The notes under the pieces are model-generated. The model made no database searches and was not told where the DNA came from. It saw only the letters and a list, made by a program, of their open reading frames with translations. This document shows positions 1 through 6,581 of a DNA stretch of 21,124 nt, one piece after another. Within the stretch, counting starts at the first letter, position 1, and each line of letters starts with the position of its first letter. The position numbers and the translations under genes were made by a program. The stretch comes from SAR202 cluster bacterium (GTDB lineage Bacteria > Chloroflexota > Dehalococcoidia > UBA3495): contig VFFT01000045.1 in NCBI GenBank assembly GCA_009392775.1, positions 1 through 21,124 of the forward strand, in the 5' to 3' direction.

Positions 1-442
1 TGGTTCACTTACCGCTTCGGGTACTCTGAAAAGGAATGGTTCACTCACTCCGGTGGTGCTATCGGGAGATATGGTTCACTTTGTCTTCATAATACTTTTA
101 GATACTTTGGTTCACTTCCCATATACGTTACTTTTCATTCCGGTGGTTCACTTGGTGCTCGTGTTACTTTCAAATCTGATGGTTCACTTTCCTCCTTAGG
201 TACTATCTGTTATGCAGGTTCACTTAATTCCGACGTTACTTTTCTTCTCTGTTGGTTCACTTATCAATTTTGTTGCTATTGGACATGTTGGTTCACTGTC
301 TCAATATGTTGCTTTCTGACTGGGTGATTCACTTTTGCGCCATGTTACTTTTCTTTCAACTGGTTCACTCTTTTTTTTTGGGTGCTTTCAAGGGCCGTGG
401 GTTCACTTCATACGCATGTTACTTTCTATTCATATGGTTCAT
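1..442. repeat. TIGR-like array: tandem 36-bp dual-box, dual-spacer units
   Basis: Box 1 (consensus TGGTTCACT) starts at 1, 37, 72, 108, 144, 180, 216, 253, 289, 325, 361, 399 and 435, so units are 35-38 bp and mostly 36. Each unit has a second box (GTTACT, GGTACT, GTTGCT or GGTGCT) about 19 bases in. Between boxes lies variable spacer A (9-11 nt), and after box 2 spacer B (11-13 nt). Spacer pairs A/B in order: TACCGCTTCG/CTGAAAAGGAA; CACTCCGGT/ATCGGGAGATA; TTGTCTTCAT/TTTAGATACTT; TCCCATATAC/TTTCATTCCGG; TGGTGCTCGT/TTCAAATCTGA; TTCCTCCTTA/ATCTGTTATGC; TAATTCCGAC/TTTCTTCTCTGT; TATCAATTTT/ATTGGACATGT; GTCTCAATAT/TTCTGACTGGG; TTTGCGCCAT/TTTCTTTCAAC; CTTTTTTTTTG/TTTCAAGGGCCG; TCATACGCAT/TTCTATTCATA. 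The unit at 435 is degenerate (box 1 TGGTTCATT, no box 2). The array runs off the left edge. Known TIGR arrays yield 36-nt guides with two spacers. Orientation is not proven: the minus strand reads AGTGAACCA and AGTAAC, and contains the UGA expected of a C-box-like kink turn, and the nearest promoter (809-839) also reads that way. Confidence 0.85.
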
Positions 443-670
443 TTACCATATATATCCATCTAAGTCGAAAGGACTAACTGCTTCTTGTTCTACAACGAAA
501 CCGTCCTGTCTACTCCATGTTGCCCGCCATTCGCATCTTCTACATTCATAGTGACTTCCGTAATCGACTACCCGATCATTAGAATCGTAATTCTCAAAAG
601 GATCTCTATCTAGATAATCCTCATGGCAGCCTGTCGGACATGTAATTGTTCTTCTATCAGTTGATGACAT
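443..670 (-). CDS. Small zinc-ribbon-like protein beside the array
   Basis: This encodes 75 residues starting at ATG 670. That start is chosen over the upstream ATG at 700 because AAAGGAG lies just before it. The product has a CPTGC motif near the N-terminus and a CRRC motif about 35 residues later, a four-cysteine pattern suggesting a small zinc ribbon; the rest is acidic and unrecognised. The stop codon touches the last degenerate array unit, and two further units (724-795) lie just upstream, so the gene sits inside the array. It is the first gene after the promoter at 809-839, so one transcript could carry it and then the array on the minus strand. Function is unknown; a link to the array is suggested only by position. 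Confidence 0.62.
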   Translation of the reverse strand: MSSTDRRTITCPTGCHEDYLDRDPFENYDSNDRVVDYGSHYECRRCEWRATWSRQDGFVVEQEAVSPFDLDGYIW

Positions 671-723
671 ATTTTTCTCCTTTATATACATATACGTCAT
701 TCAACTCACTTCTGTTACAAAAT

Positions 724-796
724 TAGTTCATTCGTTCATCATGATACTTTTCGGTTGTGTGATTCACTTGTAAACTTGGTTGCTGTCACAACTATT
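724..796. repeat. Two outlying 36-bp TIGR-like units
   Basis: Two back-to-back 36-bp units repeat the array design on the other side of the small zinc gene. Unit 724-759 reads TAGTTCATT, spacer CGTTCATCAT, box GATACT, spacer TTTCGGTTGTG. Unit 760-795 reads TGATTCACT, spacer TGTAAACTTG, box GTTGCT, spacer GTCACAACTAT. A third box start (TGGTT) at 796 runs straight into the promoter palindrome. They lie between the minus-strand promoter and the gene at 443-670, so they would be the first part of that transcript. Confidence 0.75.
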
Positions 797-799
797 GGT

Positions 800-839
800 T
801 ATACTTAAAGTATAGCAAAAATATAGGTACGTTTGTCAA
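800..839 (-). promoter_or_regulatory. Minus-strand promoter with palindromic operator, reading into the array
   Basis: On the minus strand there is a TTGACA -35 (839-834), a 19-bp spacer and a TATACT -10 (814-809) preceded by TG as in extended -10 promoters. The -10 lies in the 15-bp palindrome TATACTTTAAGTATA (800-814). The same arrangement recurs at 10819-10858 and 13051-13090, and with small changes at 14722-14760. It would transcribe the two outlying units, the gene at 443-670 and then the main array. Confidence 0.75.
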
Positions 840-849
840 AGGGGGAGAG

Positions 850-921
850 GGGGTCACTCGTGCAGTGGGGTACTCTCGAACATCGGGGTTCGCTTCGTTA
901 TGTTGCTGCTATCTGCTTAAC
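850..921. repeat. Further TIGR-like units upstream of the array promoter
   Basis: Unit 850-885 fits the 36-bp design: GGGGTCACT, spacer CGTGCAGTGG, box GGTACT, spacer CTCGAACATCG. The next, 886-921, is degenerate: GGGTTCGCT followed by GTTGCT only 7 bases later. A weak box TGGCTCAAT starts at 922, again 36 bp on. The second unit overlaps the 3' end of the gene at 898-1161. The first starts 54 bp (one and a half units) from the aborted unit at 796. Confidence 0.62.
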
Positions 922-1161
922 TGGCTCAATCTCAGGATTTCTTTCAACTGCTATAGCGTTCTTTTTCGACCATCCCCCAGACATTAAGTTAGCTCTTCCT
1001 AGTTGTTTATCGTGCGTACCACATACGTGATACCAATTTTTATCCTTATATAGTTCAAATCCTTCTTCATATTCAGAAATACTTAATGCGTAACGAGCGT
1101 CACGATGGCAGTTCTTTACTGAATCTATTGAACGTATTTCGCATTTTTTTAATTTTGGCAT
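898..1161 (-). CDS. Small Cys/His hypothetical protein
   Basis: This encodes 87 residues from ATG 1161, with AAGAG as a weak ribosome site. It has Cys7, a CH pair at 18-19 and a later C-x2-H (HVCGTH) near residue 47, a spacing that could bind one zinc ion. No family is recognised. It is the last gene of the long minus-strand block that starts near 6067. Its final codons (QIAAT) lie in a degenerate array unit (886-921), so repeat DNA has become its C-terminus or the gene ends inside old array. Confidence 0.55.
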   Translation of the reverse strand: MPKLKKCEIRSIDSVKNCHRDARYALSISEYEEGFELYKDKNWYHVCGTHDKQLGRANLMSGGWSKKNAIAVERNPEIEPVKQIAAT

Positions 1162-1169
1162 GTTGTCTC

Positions 1170-1445
1170 TTAATTAGCCTGCTGCTTTCCTAAAAGTGGA
1201 TCACTTCCTGAAGTTGGTGCTATTTGCCCTGATGGTTCATTTTGATCGTTATAGAAATCTTCATCATTTAAATACGTTTCTCTATGCATCCATGATATAC
1301 GTTTCCGATGTTCGGCATTGGTCAGTATTTCTTTAGGGTTGTACTTTCCCCACCGACGCATTCGAGCATTACAGTCCATACAGATACAAGTACCGCAATA
1401 ATTAATTATCTTATTTACTTTTTCACCACAATACTTACATATCAT
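1170..1445 (-). CDS. Small double-CxxC zinc-ribbon protein with array-derived tail
   Basis: This encodes 91 residues. The N-terminus has CKYC (3-6) and a second group CGTCICMDC (17-25), consistent with a zinc ribbon. The middle is basic (ARMRRWGKY, AEHRKR), which may suit nucleic-acid binding. The start codon ATG 1445 shares an ATGA overlap with the stop of the upstream 57-residue gene, so the two are probably translationally coupled. The C-terminal part (about QNEPSGQIAPTSGSDPL) is encoded by a complete 36-bp TIGR-like unit at 1197-1241, so this tail is likely acquired rather than conserved. Function is unknown. Confidence 0.65.
   Translation of the reverse strand: MICKYCGEKVNKIINYCGTCICMDCNARMRRWGKYNPKEILTNAEHRKRISWMHRETYLNDEDFYNDQNEPSGQIAPTSGSDPLLGKQQAN
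1197..1241. repeat. TIGR-like unit embedded in a coding sequence
   Basis: TGGATCACT (1197-1205), spacer TCCTGAAGTT, box GGTGCT (1216-1221), spacer ATTTGCCCTGA, then the next box TGGTTCATT (1233-1241) exactly 36 bp after the first. Both boxes and the length fit the main array. The unit lies in frame within the 3' part of the gene at 1170-1445. Confidence 0.68.
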
Positions 1446-1615
1446 TCTTGTTCCATCTTCTCTATTTCTTGTAATGAGCGGTAGAGTCTGCCTATTAATG
1501 TTTGGACTTCAATTTCCTGCTCATGTGGATATCTCTTAGAGTCGAGCGCCTTGATAATAATTTTTTGTTCCTTAGGACTTATTCTCAAAAATTTATTTCG
1601 ACGTCGCGTATACAT
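1442..1615 (-). CDS. 57-residue basic hypothetical protein
   Basis: This small gene starts at ATG 1615, with GGAAAAAAG just before it, and ends at TGA 1444-1442, overlapping the next gene's ATG by four bases (ATGA). The product begins MYTRRRNKFLRISPKEQK and continues as a probable helical segment rich in Glu, Gln and Leu (EIEVQTLIGRLYRSLQEIEK). The basic N-terminus followed by an amphipathic helix could be a small nucleic-acid or protein-binding factor, but no family is recognised. The coupling and full use of the space between neighbours support it as a real gene. Confidence 0.62.
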   Translation of the reverse strand: MYTRRRNKFLRISPKEQKIIIKALDSKRYPHEQEIEVQTLIGRLYRSLQEIEKMEQE

Positions 1616-1649
1616 CTTTTTTCCATATATATAATTATTAGTTGTGTAA

Positions 1650-1931
1650 TTAAACGCTATTCCTAACGCTACTTAATGCTTTTGACAGTGAATCTATATC
1701 TTTTTGTGCTCTGGGGTTTATATTTTGGGTATTTCTATCAACTGATTTATTGGAAACCATCCTATCCCAACAATATTCACACAAACCGTCTGCTAATAGG
1801 TTAGGAATTCCTTTGCTATTACATGTTTGTTTTTTTCTTTTCACCTTCGGTATGTATCGCTTACACGTACCGAATGATTCTTTAGGTAATTTCACAGCTT
1901 CTGGCACTCTCAAGTAATCAGGTTTGCTCAT
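1650..1931 (-). CDS. Small four-cysteine hypothetical protein
   Basis: This encodes 93 residues. Cys23, Cys37 and the pair CEYC (51-54) give C-x13-C-x13-C-x2-C around a very basic stretch (KRYIPKVKRKKQ), which suggests a zinc-stabilised, possibly nucleic-acid-binding fold. The C-terminus is Ser-rich and probably helical. The ATG follows the stop codon of the 681-residue gene directly (TAAATG), so translation is probably coupled. Family unknown. Confidence 0.68.
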   Translation of the reverse strand: MSKPDYLRVPEAVKLPKESFGTCKRYIPKVKRKKQTCNSKGIPNLLADGLCEYCWDRMVSNKSVDRNTQNINPRAQKDIDSLSKALSSVRNSV

Positions 1932-3977
1932 TTACCTGTCCACCTTATAGGTTTTTCTTTTAATTGGCTTTCCTTCCGGTCCTTTTAGGTGAGCATCTAT
2001 CCATTTCAATGCATGTGATTTAGGATCATTTACAGATCCTCTAGATGGATAGTATTGGTTTCGAAAGTGTCCTGATTGCCACCACTGGAAATCGTGATGA
2101 ATAGGTCCACTGTCCTCATCATTCTTACTCTTAGCCTTTCTTTGTGGGTGTCGTAGCGTGATTACACTAGATTCGTATTTATTATCGTCCCACGCCCCTT
2201 TATAGCTGCCATTATCCTCTCTATCTAGTTGTTTTCGCAAAGAACGCGGCAGTCCTTGAGTCTCTAAATGTATTAAAGGAGTATTTAGGAAATTCAACAT
2301 TGCTATTACTACATGTATATATTCCGGTAATACGAAATCGTCAGGATATCTACTACCATGTCTAATCACATCTCGTACTATTTGAGCATCATCTGCATTA
2401 ACTAGATCATGAAAAATCTCAATTATAGGTTCGCCTTTTGTTGATACTACTTCACGAATGTATATCCAGTTTCTTTCTCCTAAAGTTTTATCAGGTGTTT
2501 CTTCTAAACTAAGAGAATATGAATCTTCAAATGAAAAGAACATACCTTCGGGATGTTGTAATAAAGGTAAAGCGATTGTGTGAGGCGGCAGCGGCATTTG
2601 CCTAGCTGTTTCGAATATTTCGGTTGACCACAGATATACTGCTGCACTTTGGTGCAGAGATAGTGCCGTTGATAGCATGTATGCTCTTGGAGCATCAGCA
2701 ATACTCACATCATCTTCTGTTGCTGTTTTAGATGCTGAGACAACATCTTCGGATACGGCGAACATGAAGTAAGCTAATAGTTTTTCTCCTTGTGCTTGCC
2801 ATGCTGCTCTGTTTTTAACTCCAAGTGACGGGTTTGATTGTAATAGCTCCCTAGCGCCATCTACGCTCCCAGACGACGCTGAGAGAACAGGGCTGGTGTT
2901 GTGCTTTAGATATCTCTGGAACAGAGGATCTCGCATTACATCCTCTCTCATACCGTTAGAAAGTTTATCTAATAACTCCTCAGGTATTTTTCTCATATCG
3001 GTTGTTCCATCACCATTGTCGGTGACTTCTAATATTTCTGCAGCTACCCTTTGTCGTTCTCGTAATATTTCTTTTTGGGCAGGACCGACATTTATTTGTC
3101 CGATTTGTTGAGGAGTCCACCTGTTTCTAGCTTCTTCAGTAGTTAGTCGGGTTTCTTCCATATCTTCTCGTTGCATCTCGAGTACTAACTTAGCGTGCTT
3201 CTCACAATAAAAGTATGGGCCACTTCTTTCTCCGGTACGACCATCTCTTGTGTGCATACCGCCGTGCCAGTGACCACGTATTCCATCTAATAGTTCGGTT
3301 GAGCCGTCTTCTAATATTTCCGCTACTCCTATAACGTTTCCTTCTTCATCTATGGCATTAGTGTAGGACTCTGTAATACAGCGGTTATAAACAGCCAACT
3401 TTTCACATACTTTGTCAGGATTACTTATAGGTCTGTAATCACATGGGTTTGTGCCAGTAGCTTCGGCTGGTTGTGAGGCAATACCAGTTCTATCGAAAAT
3501 TAAATCAAATTCACTTGCTATGAATTCGCCAGTAAATCTATATAGTGGTGTAGTGCCTCTGGCACTCCCAGAATATTTTTCAGCTATTATTTCTTTCTTT
3601 TCTTCTGTGTCTTGAAGTTTTATTAACTCTCTTACCGCTATTTTATTTTTTTCAGCACGAGTAGTAGAGCCAGCTTTTTTTAATGCTGTTGCGAAGTTTT
3701 TATTAAATTCTTCACCTTCGTTGTAGCCACCAATTCCAAGCCATGCTTTGTTAAATCTAGGATCAGACCCTAGCCATGCATTTGTTGTCGTATTTATTGA
3801 GGTAGACGCTCTTGCGGCGGAAACAACTTGGTTATCGCACATCTCACAACATCGTCCTGCGGCAATAGGTTCTGCATTAAAACCGTTACTGTTAGGATCG
3901 TTCTGCGTAGGCAATATAGGTAGATTGCATATTACACAGGTAGAGTGTGCTTGAGGATAATGATTTAGTCGATTCAT
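1932..3977 (-). CDS. Large zinc-ribbon protein with AcrVA2-like C-terminal motif
   Basis: This encodes 681 residues, the largest minus-strand product. Residues 14-47 form a CVIC ... GRCCEMC zinc ribbon of a type common in small phage proteins (a run ending in AEPIAAGRCCEMCDNQVV). A middle region of about 500 residues is unrecognised and includes HWHGGMH and a Cys/His patch (YFYCEKH). Residues 636 to about 670 carry GHFRNQYYPSRG followed by WIDAHLKGPEG. From memory this resembles the C-terminal signature of AcrVA2-like proteins of mobile elements (HWRNQ... W-I-x-P...GP). AcrVA2 itself blocks Cas12a production, but the motif also occurs in proteins of unknown role, so anti-CRISPR activity is only a possibility. 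Stop and start codons touch those of both neighbours (TAAATG). Confidence 0.72.
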   Translation of the reverse strand: MNRLNHYPQAHSTCVICNLPILPTQNDPNSNGFNAEPIAAGRCCEMCDNQVVSAARASTSINTTTNAWLGSDPRFNKAWLGIGGYNEGEEFNKNFATALKKAGSTTRAEKNKIAVRELIKLQDTEEKKEIIAEKYSGSARGTTPLYRFTGEFIASEFDLIFDRTGIASQPAEATGTNPCDYRPISNPDKVCEKLAVYNRCITESYTNAIDEEGNVIGVAEILEDGSTELLDGIRGHWHGGMHTRDGRTGERSGPYFYCEKHAKLVLEMQREDMEETRLTTEEARNRWTPQQIGQINVGPAQKEILRERQRVAAEILEVTDNGDGTTDMRKIPEELLDKLSNGMREDVMRDPLFQRYLKHNTSPVLSASSGSVDGARELLQSNPSLGVKNRAAWQAQGEKLLAYFMFAVSEDVVSASKTATEDDVSIADAPRAYMLSTALSLHQSAAVYLWSTEIFETARQMPLPPHTIALPLLQHPEGMFFSFEDSYSLSLEETPDKTLGERNWIYIREVVSTKGEPIIEIFHDLVNADDAQIVRDVIRHGSRYPDDFVLPEYIHVVIAMLNFLNTPLIHLETQGLPRSLRKQLDREDNGSYKGAWDDNKYESSVITLRHPQRKAKSKNDEDSGPIHHDFQWWQSGHFRNQYYPSRGSVNDPKSHALKWIDAHLKGPEGKPIKRKTYKVDR

Positions 3978-4250
3978 TTAGTTTTTTCCTAATATATGAT
4001 TTTTTATATTTTCTGGGGCGATTTCAGTGTTAATTAATTCCACTACGATGTAATTTTGATCTGATTCATCATCGCTGAGTGGGTTATACATAGTCCAAAT
4101 AACATTATTTACTAAACAGTTGATGTTAAATGATGGAATTTCTTCATCTGAGATGATTATTCTTGTACCAATAGAAGGAACAGTGTCGGATTTATGTGTG
4201 AATTTCCTAACATTGTTCTCACTATATTTAAGATGGTACTCAATATTCAT
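3978..4250 (-). CDS. Hypothetical 90-residue protein
   Basis: This starts at ATG 4250 and ends in TAA directly before the ATG of the 681-residue gene. Its hydrophobic pattern (GTRIIISDEEI, INCLVNNVIWTMY, YIVVELINTEI) suggests a small beta-rich domain, with no transmembrane segment or metal-binding motif. Family and function are not recognised. Tight packing with both neighbours supports it as a real operon member. Confidence 0.65.
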   Translation of the reverse strand: MNIEYHLKYSENNVRKFTHKSDTVPSIGTRIIISDEEIPSFNINCLVNNVIWTMYNPLSDDESDQNYIVVELINTEIAPENIKNHILGKN

Positions 4251-4251
4251 G

Positions 4252-4431
4252 CTATTTAAACTTGTGATATGCCTTTTTCCATTCTTTTTCTTCTGATTTA
4301 ACCCATTTAAATTGATTTAATCTATTTATACAGGTGTCGCAGTAATCAATTCCCGCATTATCTAGGTGTGATCTACTGCTATGTCCGCAATTAATGCATT
4401 TATTGTTGATTATTTTCTTCTTCTTTTTCAT
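4252..4431 (-). CDS. 59-residue zinc-ribbon protein
   Basis: This gene starts at ATG 4431 and ends at TAG 4254-4252, two bases before the next start. The product opens with a lysine run (MKKKKK), then CINC (12-15) and CDTC (31-34), a CxxC-x15-CxxC ribbon, and ends in a Lys/Trp-rich helix (FKWVKSEEKEWKKAYHKFK). It overlaps the end of the upstream 107-residue gene by 32 bp and the ribosome site is weak, so translation may depend on the upstream gene. The two CxxC pairs and basic ends suggest nucleic-acid binding, which is inference. Confidence 0.68.
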   Translation of the reverse strand: MKKKKKIINNKCINCGHSSRSHLDNAGIDYCDTCINRLNQFKWVKSEEKEWKKAYHKFK

Positions 4432-4723
4432 TTCTAATTTGGTTTTTGAACTGTTCCTTCAATTTTCGCGCACTATACACCATGTTTAAGATGATATTAC
4501 AGATGCATTTAGCGTTTTTTATTTGATTATAATCAACACATGCATCGAAATGACCATGAGTCTCCACAGAAAAGTCAGTAAAGACATCTGGATCGGCATC
4601 TATTTGGTTAGAAATGTTTTTTAATTCTTCAAAAATACTTTTAGATGTTGTTTCTTTTGTATAAGCGGTGTTAGTTATCTGCTCATTCCAATTATTTATT
4701 ATGTTGTCTAAATCTTCGCTCAC
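4400..4723 (-). CDS. Hypothetical 107-residue helical protein
   Basis: This starts at GTG 4723, with AAAGGAAAA as ribosome site, and overlaps the stop of the upstream gene by one base (TAGTG). The product is mostly helical by composition: an acidic, Asn-rich N-terminal half, a short Cys-containing core (FDACVDYNQIKNAKCICN) and a charged C-terminus (LKEQFKNQIRNEKEEENNQQ). No family is recognised. Position places it in the same operon as the coiled-coil protein upstream. Confidence 0.62.
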   Translation of the reverse strand: MSEDLDNIINNWNEQITNTAYTKETTSKSIFEELKNISNQIDADPDVFTDFSVETHGHFDACVDYNQIKNAKCICNIILNMVYSARKLKEQFKNQIRNEKEEENNQQ

Positions 4724-5844
4724 TAATTTTCCTTTCTATTGCGGCTTACTAGGTTAGTAAGTTTATTAACTACTCCGCTATTTTCATTATTTGTTGATTG
4801 CATTTTGGATAATTCTTGTTCTAATTGTTCAATTCGTAGATCTTGTCGAAGAATAGATTTTCTTTGCACTTCAATAGTGTTTCTATATGCTTCATGATCA
4901 TCTGCAAATAATTTATTAAAGTTTTCTTCGACTTCTTCTTTAATATTTACTTGACTGGATTCAAGATCATTAATTTGTTTTTGCAGTTTGTTGATCTCGT
5001 CATTTCGATCTTCTAATATTTTTATTAAAGAATTCATCAGATCGTCGCTAGTTACATTATTTGTTTCTTGCGGTGCTGCTACAGGAGGAGACGCATATTC
5101 TCTCTCCAGTGGGGCAGCTAAGTCTTCTGTTTCTGTGATCATAGGCTCTTCCTTTTGTTTAGATGCTTTAGCATCTCCAGTTTCTGGATCAATTGTTCTT
5201 AGAAATTTGCCAGTAACATCAGTTCCATACAAGGCATTGACTAATTTGGCACTTGTTTCTGCTGTAAATTTCAATGCTCTGTAGTACAAATACGTACTAG
5301 CGGCGTATTTTCGTAATTCGAGCTTATTCTTATTTTTGGTAACTCCGACCTCATCAGGCATAAAATGGAGATTAGTGATCTCTTCTTTATTAGAGGCAAT
5401 TAATGGACTTACATTTTTCATCCAACCGCTGGCAGTAGCTGTGGTCATTCCTACTTTAAGTTGTGCTCCTACTATTCCTGCAACCATTGCCCATGTATGC
5501 GACGGGGTTGTATATCGAATAGCTTGGATAACTGATATCAAAAGTTCCTTTTGGTCATCAGAGTAGGTATTGTATCTACCTTGTTTTTTACCACGCATTT
5601 CTTCAAGTGTGGCTTCAGCCCATTTAAAATCTACAGGTATGGCCCCTTCCTCTAATACGGTTGAGTGGACTTGACGGTATTTCTTATCTGCAACTTCCAC
5701 AATTGGGCGTTCAAATCCTGATCTTCGTTCTGTCTCTTCTTTTTCAAAGTTTTCTTTGATTGAGTTTCTACGATCTCTAGCACGATCTAAGGCGCTATAT
5801 ACAGGAAAGTTTTGAGCTTGTTCGCGGGAAATTCTATATGTCAT
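4723..5844 (-). CDS. HTH-like and coiled-coil hypothetical protein
   Basis: This encodes 373 residues from ATG 5844, with AGGAG eight bases upstream. Residues 95-150 (YSDDQKELL ... TTATASGWMKNV) look like a helix-turn-helix, with TTATASGWMK in the place of a recognition helix. Residues 205-265 are a Pro/Glu-rich linker and residues 266-345 are heptad-rich (KILEDRNDEINKLQKQINDL ... LRIEQLEQELSKM), a long coiled coil likely to drive self-association. A DNA-binding, oligomeric architectural or regulatory role is inferred; no named family is recognised. The first 60 residues are strongly charged. Confidence 0.68.
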   Translation of the reverse strand: MTYRISREQAQNFPVYSALDRARDRRNSIKENFEKEETERRSGFERPIVEVADKKYRQVHSTVLEEGAIPVDFKWAEATLEEMRGKKQGRYNTYSDDQKELLISVIQAIRYTTPSHTWAMVAGIVGAQLKVGMTTATASGWMKNVSPLIASNKEEITNLHFMPDEVGVTKNKNKLELRKYAASTYLYYRALKFTAETSAKLVNALYGTDVTGKFLRTIDPETGDAKASKQKEEPMITETEDLAAPLEREYASPPVAAPQETNNVTSDDLMNSLIKILEDRNDEINKLQKQINDLESSQVNIKEEVEENFNKLFADDHEAYRNTIEVQRKSILRQDLRIEQLEQELSKMQSTNNENSGVVNKLTNLVSRNRKEN

Positions 5845-5863
5845 TTTCTTCTCCTATTCCGGT

Positions 5864-6067
5864 CTAGGAATTTTCATCCAGTATTCTGTGTATACGAGCA
5901 ATTGGATTGTCGTACTTACTTGGATGTCCTATATGCCAACCCCTATGTCTTTTACATTGATAAGAGGAGACATCGTCATCCTCTTTAAATAAATCCCTGT
6001 TATGCAGATATGCAGCTTTATCAGCCATCTGCTTATTAGGATAAATTTTTTTATTTGCACAATTCAT
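5864..6067 (-). CDS. Small C/H-rich phage protein
   Basis: This encodes 67 residues from ATG 6067, with AGGAGAG as ribosome site. The sequence has the layout of a common small phage/actinobacterial family: an N-terminal Lys-rich segment (KKIYPNKQMADKAAYLHNRD) and a C-terminal C-x-R-H-x-G-W-H-I-G-H motif (CKRHRGWHIGH), as in YxCxxCxGWHxT proteins. Here one zinc ligand seems replaced by His. It is the first gene after the promoter at 6145-6175, heading the block that runs to 898. Confidence 0.65.
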   Translation of the reverse strand: MNCANKKIYPNKQMADKAAYLHNRDLFKEDDDVSSYQCKRHRGWHIGHPSKYDNPIARIHRILDENS

Positions 6068-6144
6068 ATCTCTCTCCTATATTCAGCCCGGAGAAGGATG
6101 GTGCACTTAACTTATATTACAGCCCTAATATGATTTCTACTAAG

Positions 6145-6175
6145 AGTCTATCAGATTTAACTGGACGTTTGTCAA
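6145..6175 (-). promoter_or_regulatory. Minus-strand promoter, no palindromic operator
   Basis: TTGACA (6175-6170), a 19-bp spacer and TAGACT (6150-6145). The -35 context TTGACAAACGT is identical to the promoters at 839, 10858, 13090 and 14760, but the 15-bp palindrome is not kept (TAGACTCTTAGTA), so this copy may escape a shared repressor. It sits just after the stop of the gene at 6172-6537 and would drive 5864-6067 and the genes downstream. Confidence 0.65.
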
Positions 6176-6537
6176 CTTAGCGCCCTATTAAAATTACGTT
6201 TCTTTCTTTTTTTAGTCTCTAAAGCGTCTTTTACGCTATTACTTTTAGGGCGTTTCCCATCAGATCTTCTCCATGCATCCATCCCGTCCATTGAGTTGGG
6301 AAATGTTTTTGTTTCTCCACAGGGACACTTACCTTCACAAACAGGTCCGTTAGGTGAGGGAAGTACCCAATAATGGCTGTGTGTTAATTCGCCGTTCTTA
6401 TATTTATCTAGCCATTTACGAATTGTTCCTTCTGGAACATTTATTTTTCTGCTTATTGCTGATCTGCCTAATCCTGAAATGAAATAGCCTATTGCTTTAT
6501 TTATTACTGTATCGGGATATTTATATCTATTAGTCAT
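6172..6537 (-). CDS. HTH protein with C-terminal zinc motif
   Basis: This encodes 121 residues. Residues 10-46 (VINKAIGYFISGLGRSAISRKINVPEGTIRKWLDKY) form a clear transposase/Cro-like helix-turn-helix. Residues 55-82 give HYWVLPSPNGPVCEGKCPCG followed by KTFPNS, a His/Cys motif repeatedly seen in phage proteins (HxW...GPxxxGxCxxCG...F.NS). The C-terminal tail is very basic (KKRKKRNFNR). A DNA-binding regulator is likely; target unknown. The stop codon overlaps the -35 element of the next promoter (6170-6175). Ribosome site AAAGAGAG. Confidence 0.72.
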   Translation of the reverse strand: MTNRYKYPDTVINKAIGYFISGLGRSAISRKINVPEGTIRKWLDKYKNGELTHSHYWVLPSPNGPVCEGKCPCGETKTFPNSMDGMDAWRRSDGKRPKSNSVKDALETKKRKKRNFNRALS

Positions 6538-6581
6538 TAAGCTCTCTTTTACTATATGTACGCGAAATTAAAAAGTGTCCG

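Noticed and set aside
1..442. CRISPR array
   Set aside because: The conserved parts are only 6-9 bases, there are two different ones per unit, and spacers are about 10 bases; no long identical repeat and no cas genes were seen.
252..551. Open frame of 99 residues on the plus strand across the array
   Set aside because: It starts inside a repeat box, reads through variable spacers and into the antisense of the zinc-ribbon gene; there is no ribosome site and its composition is that of repeat DNA.
6090..6125. TGGTGCACT in the gap before 6067, resembling array box 1
   Set aside because: The second box is only a partial match (TTACAG) and no neighbouring unit occurs at 36 bp.
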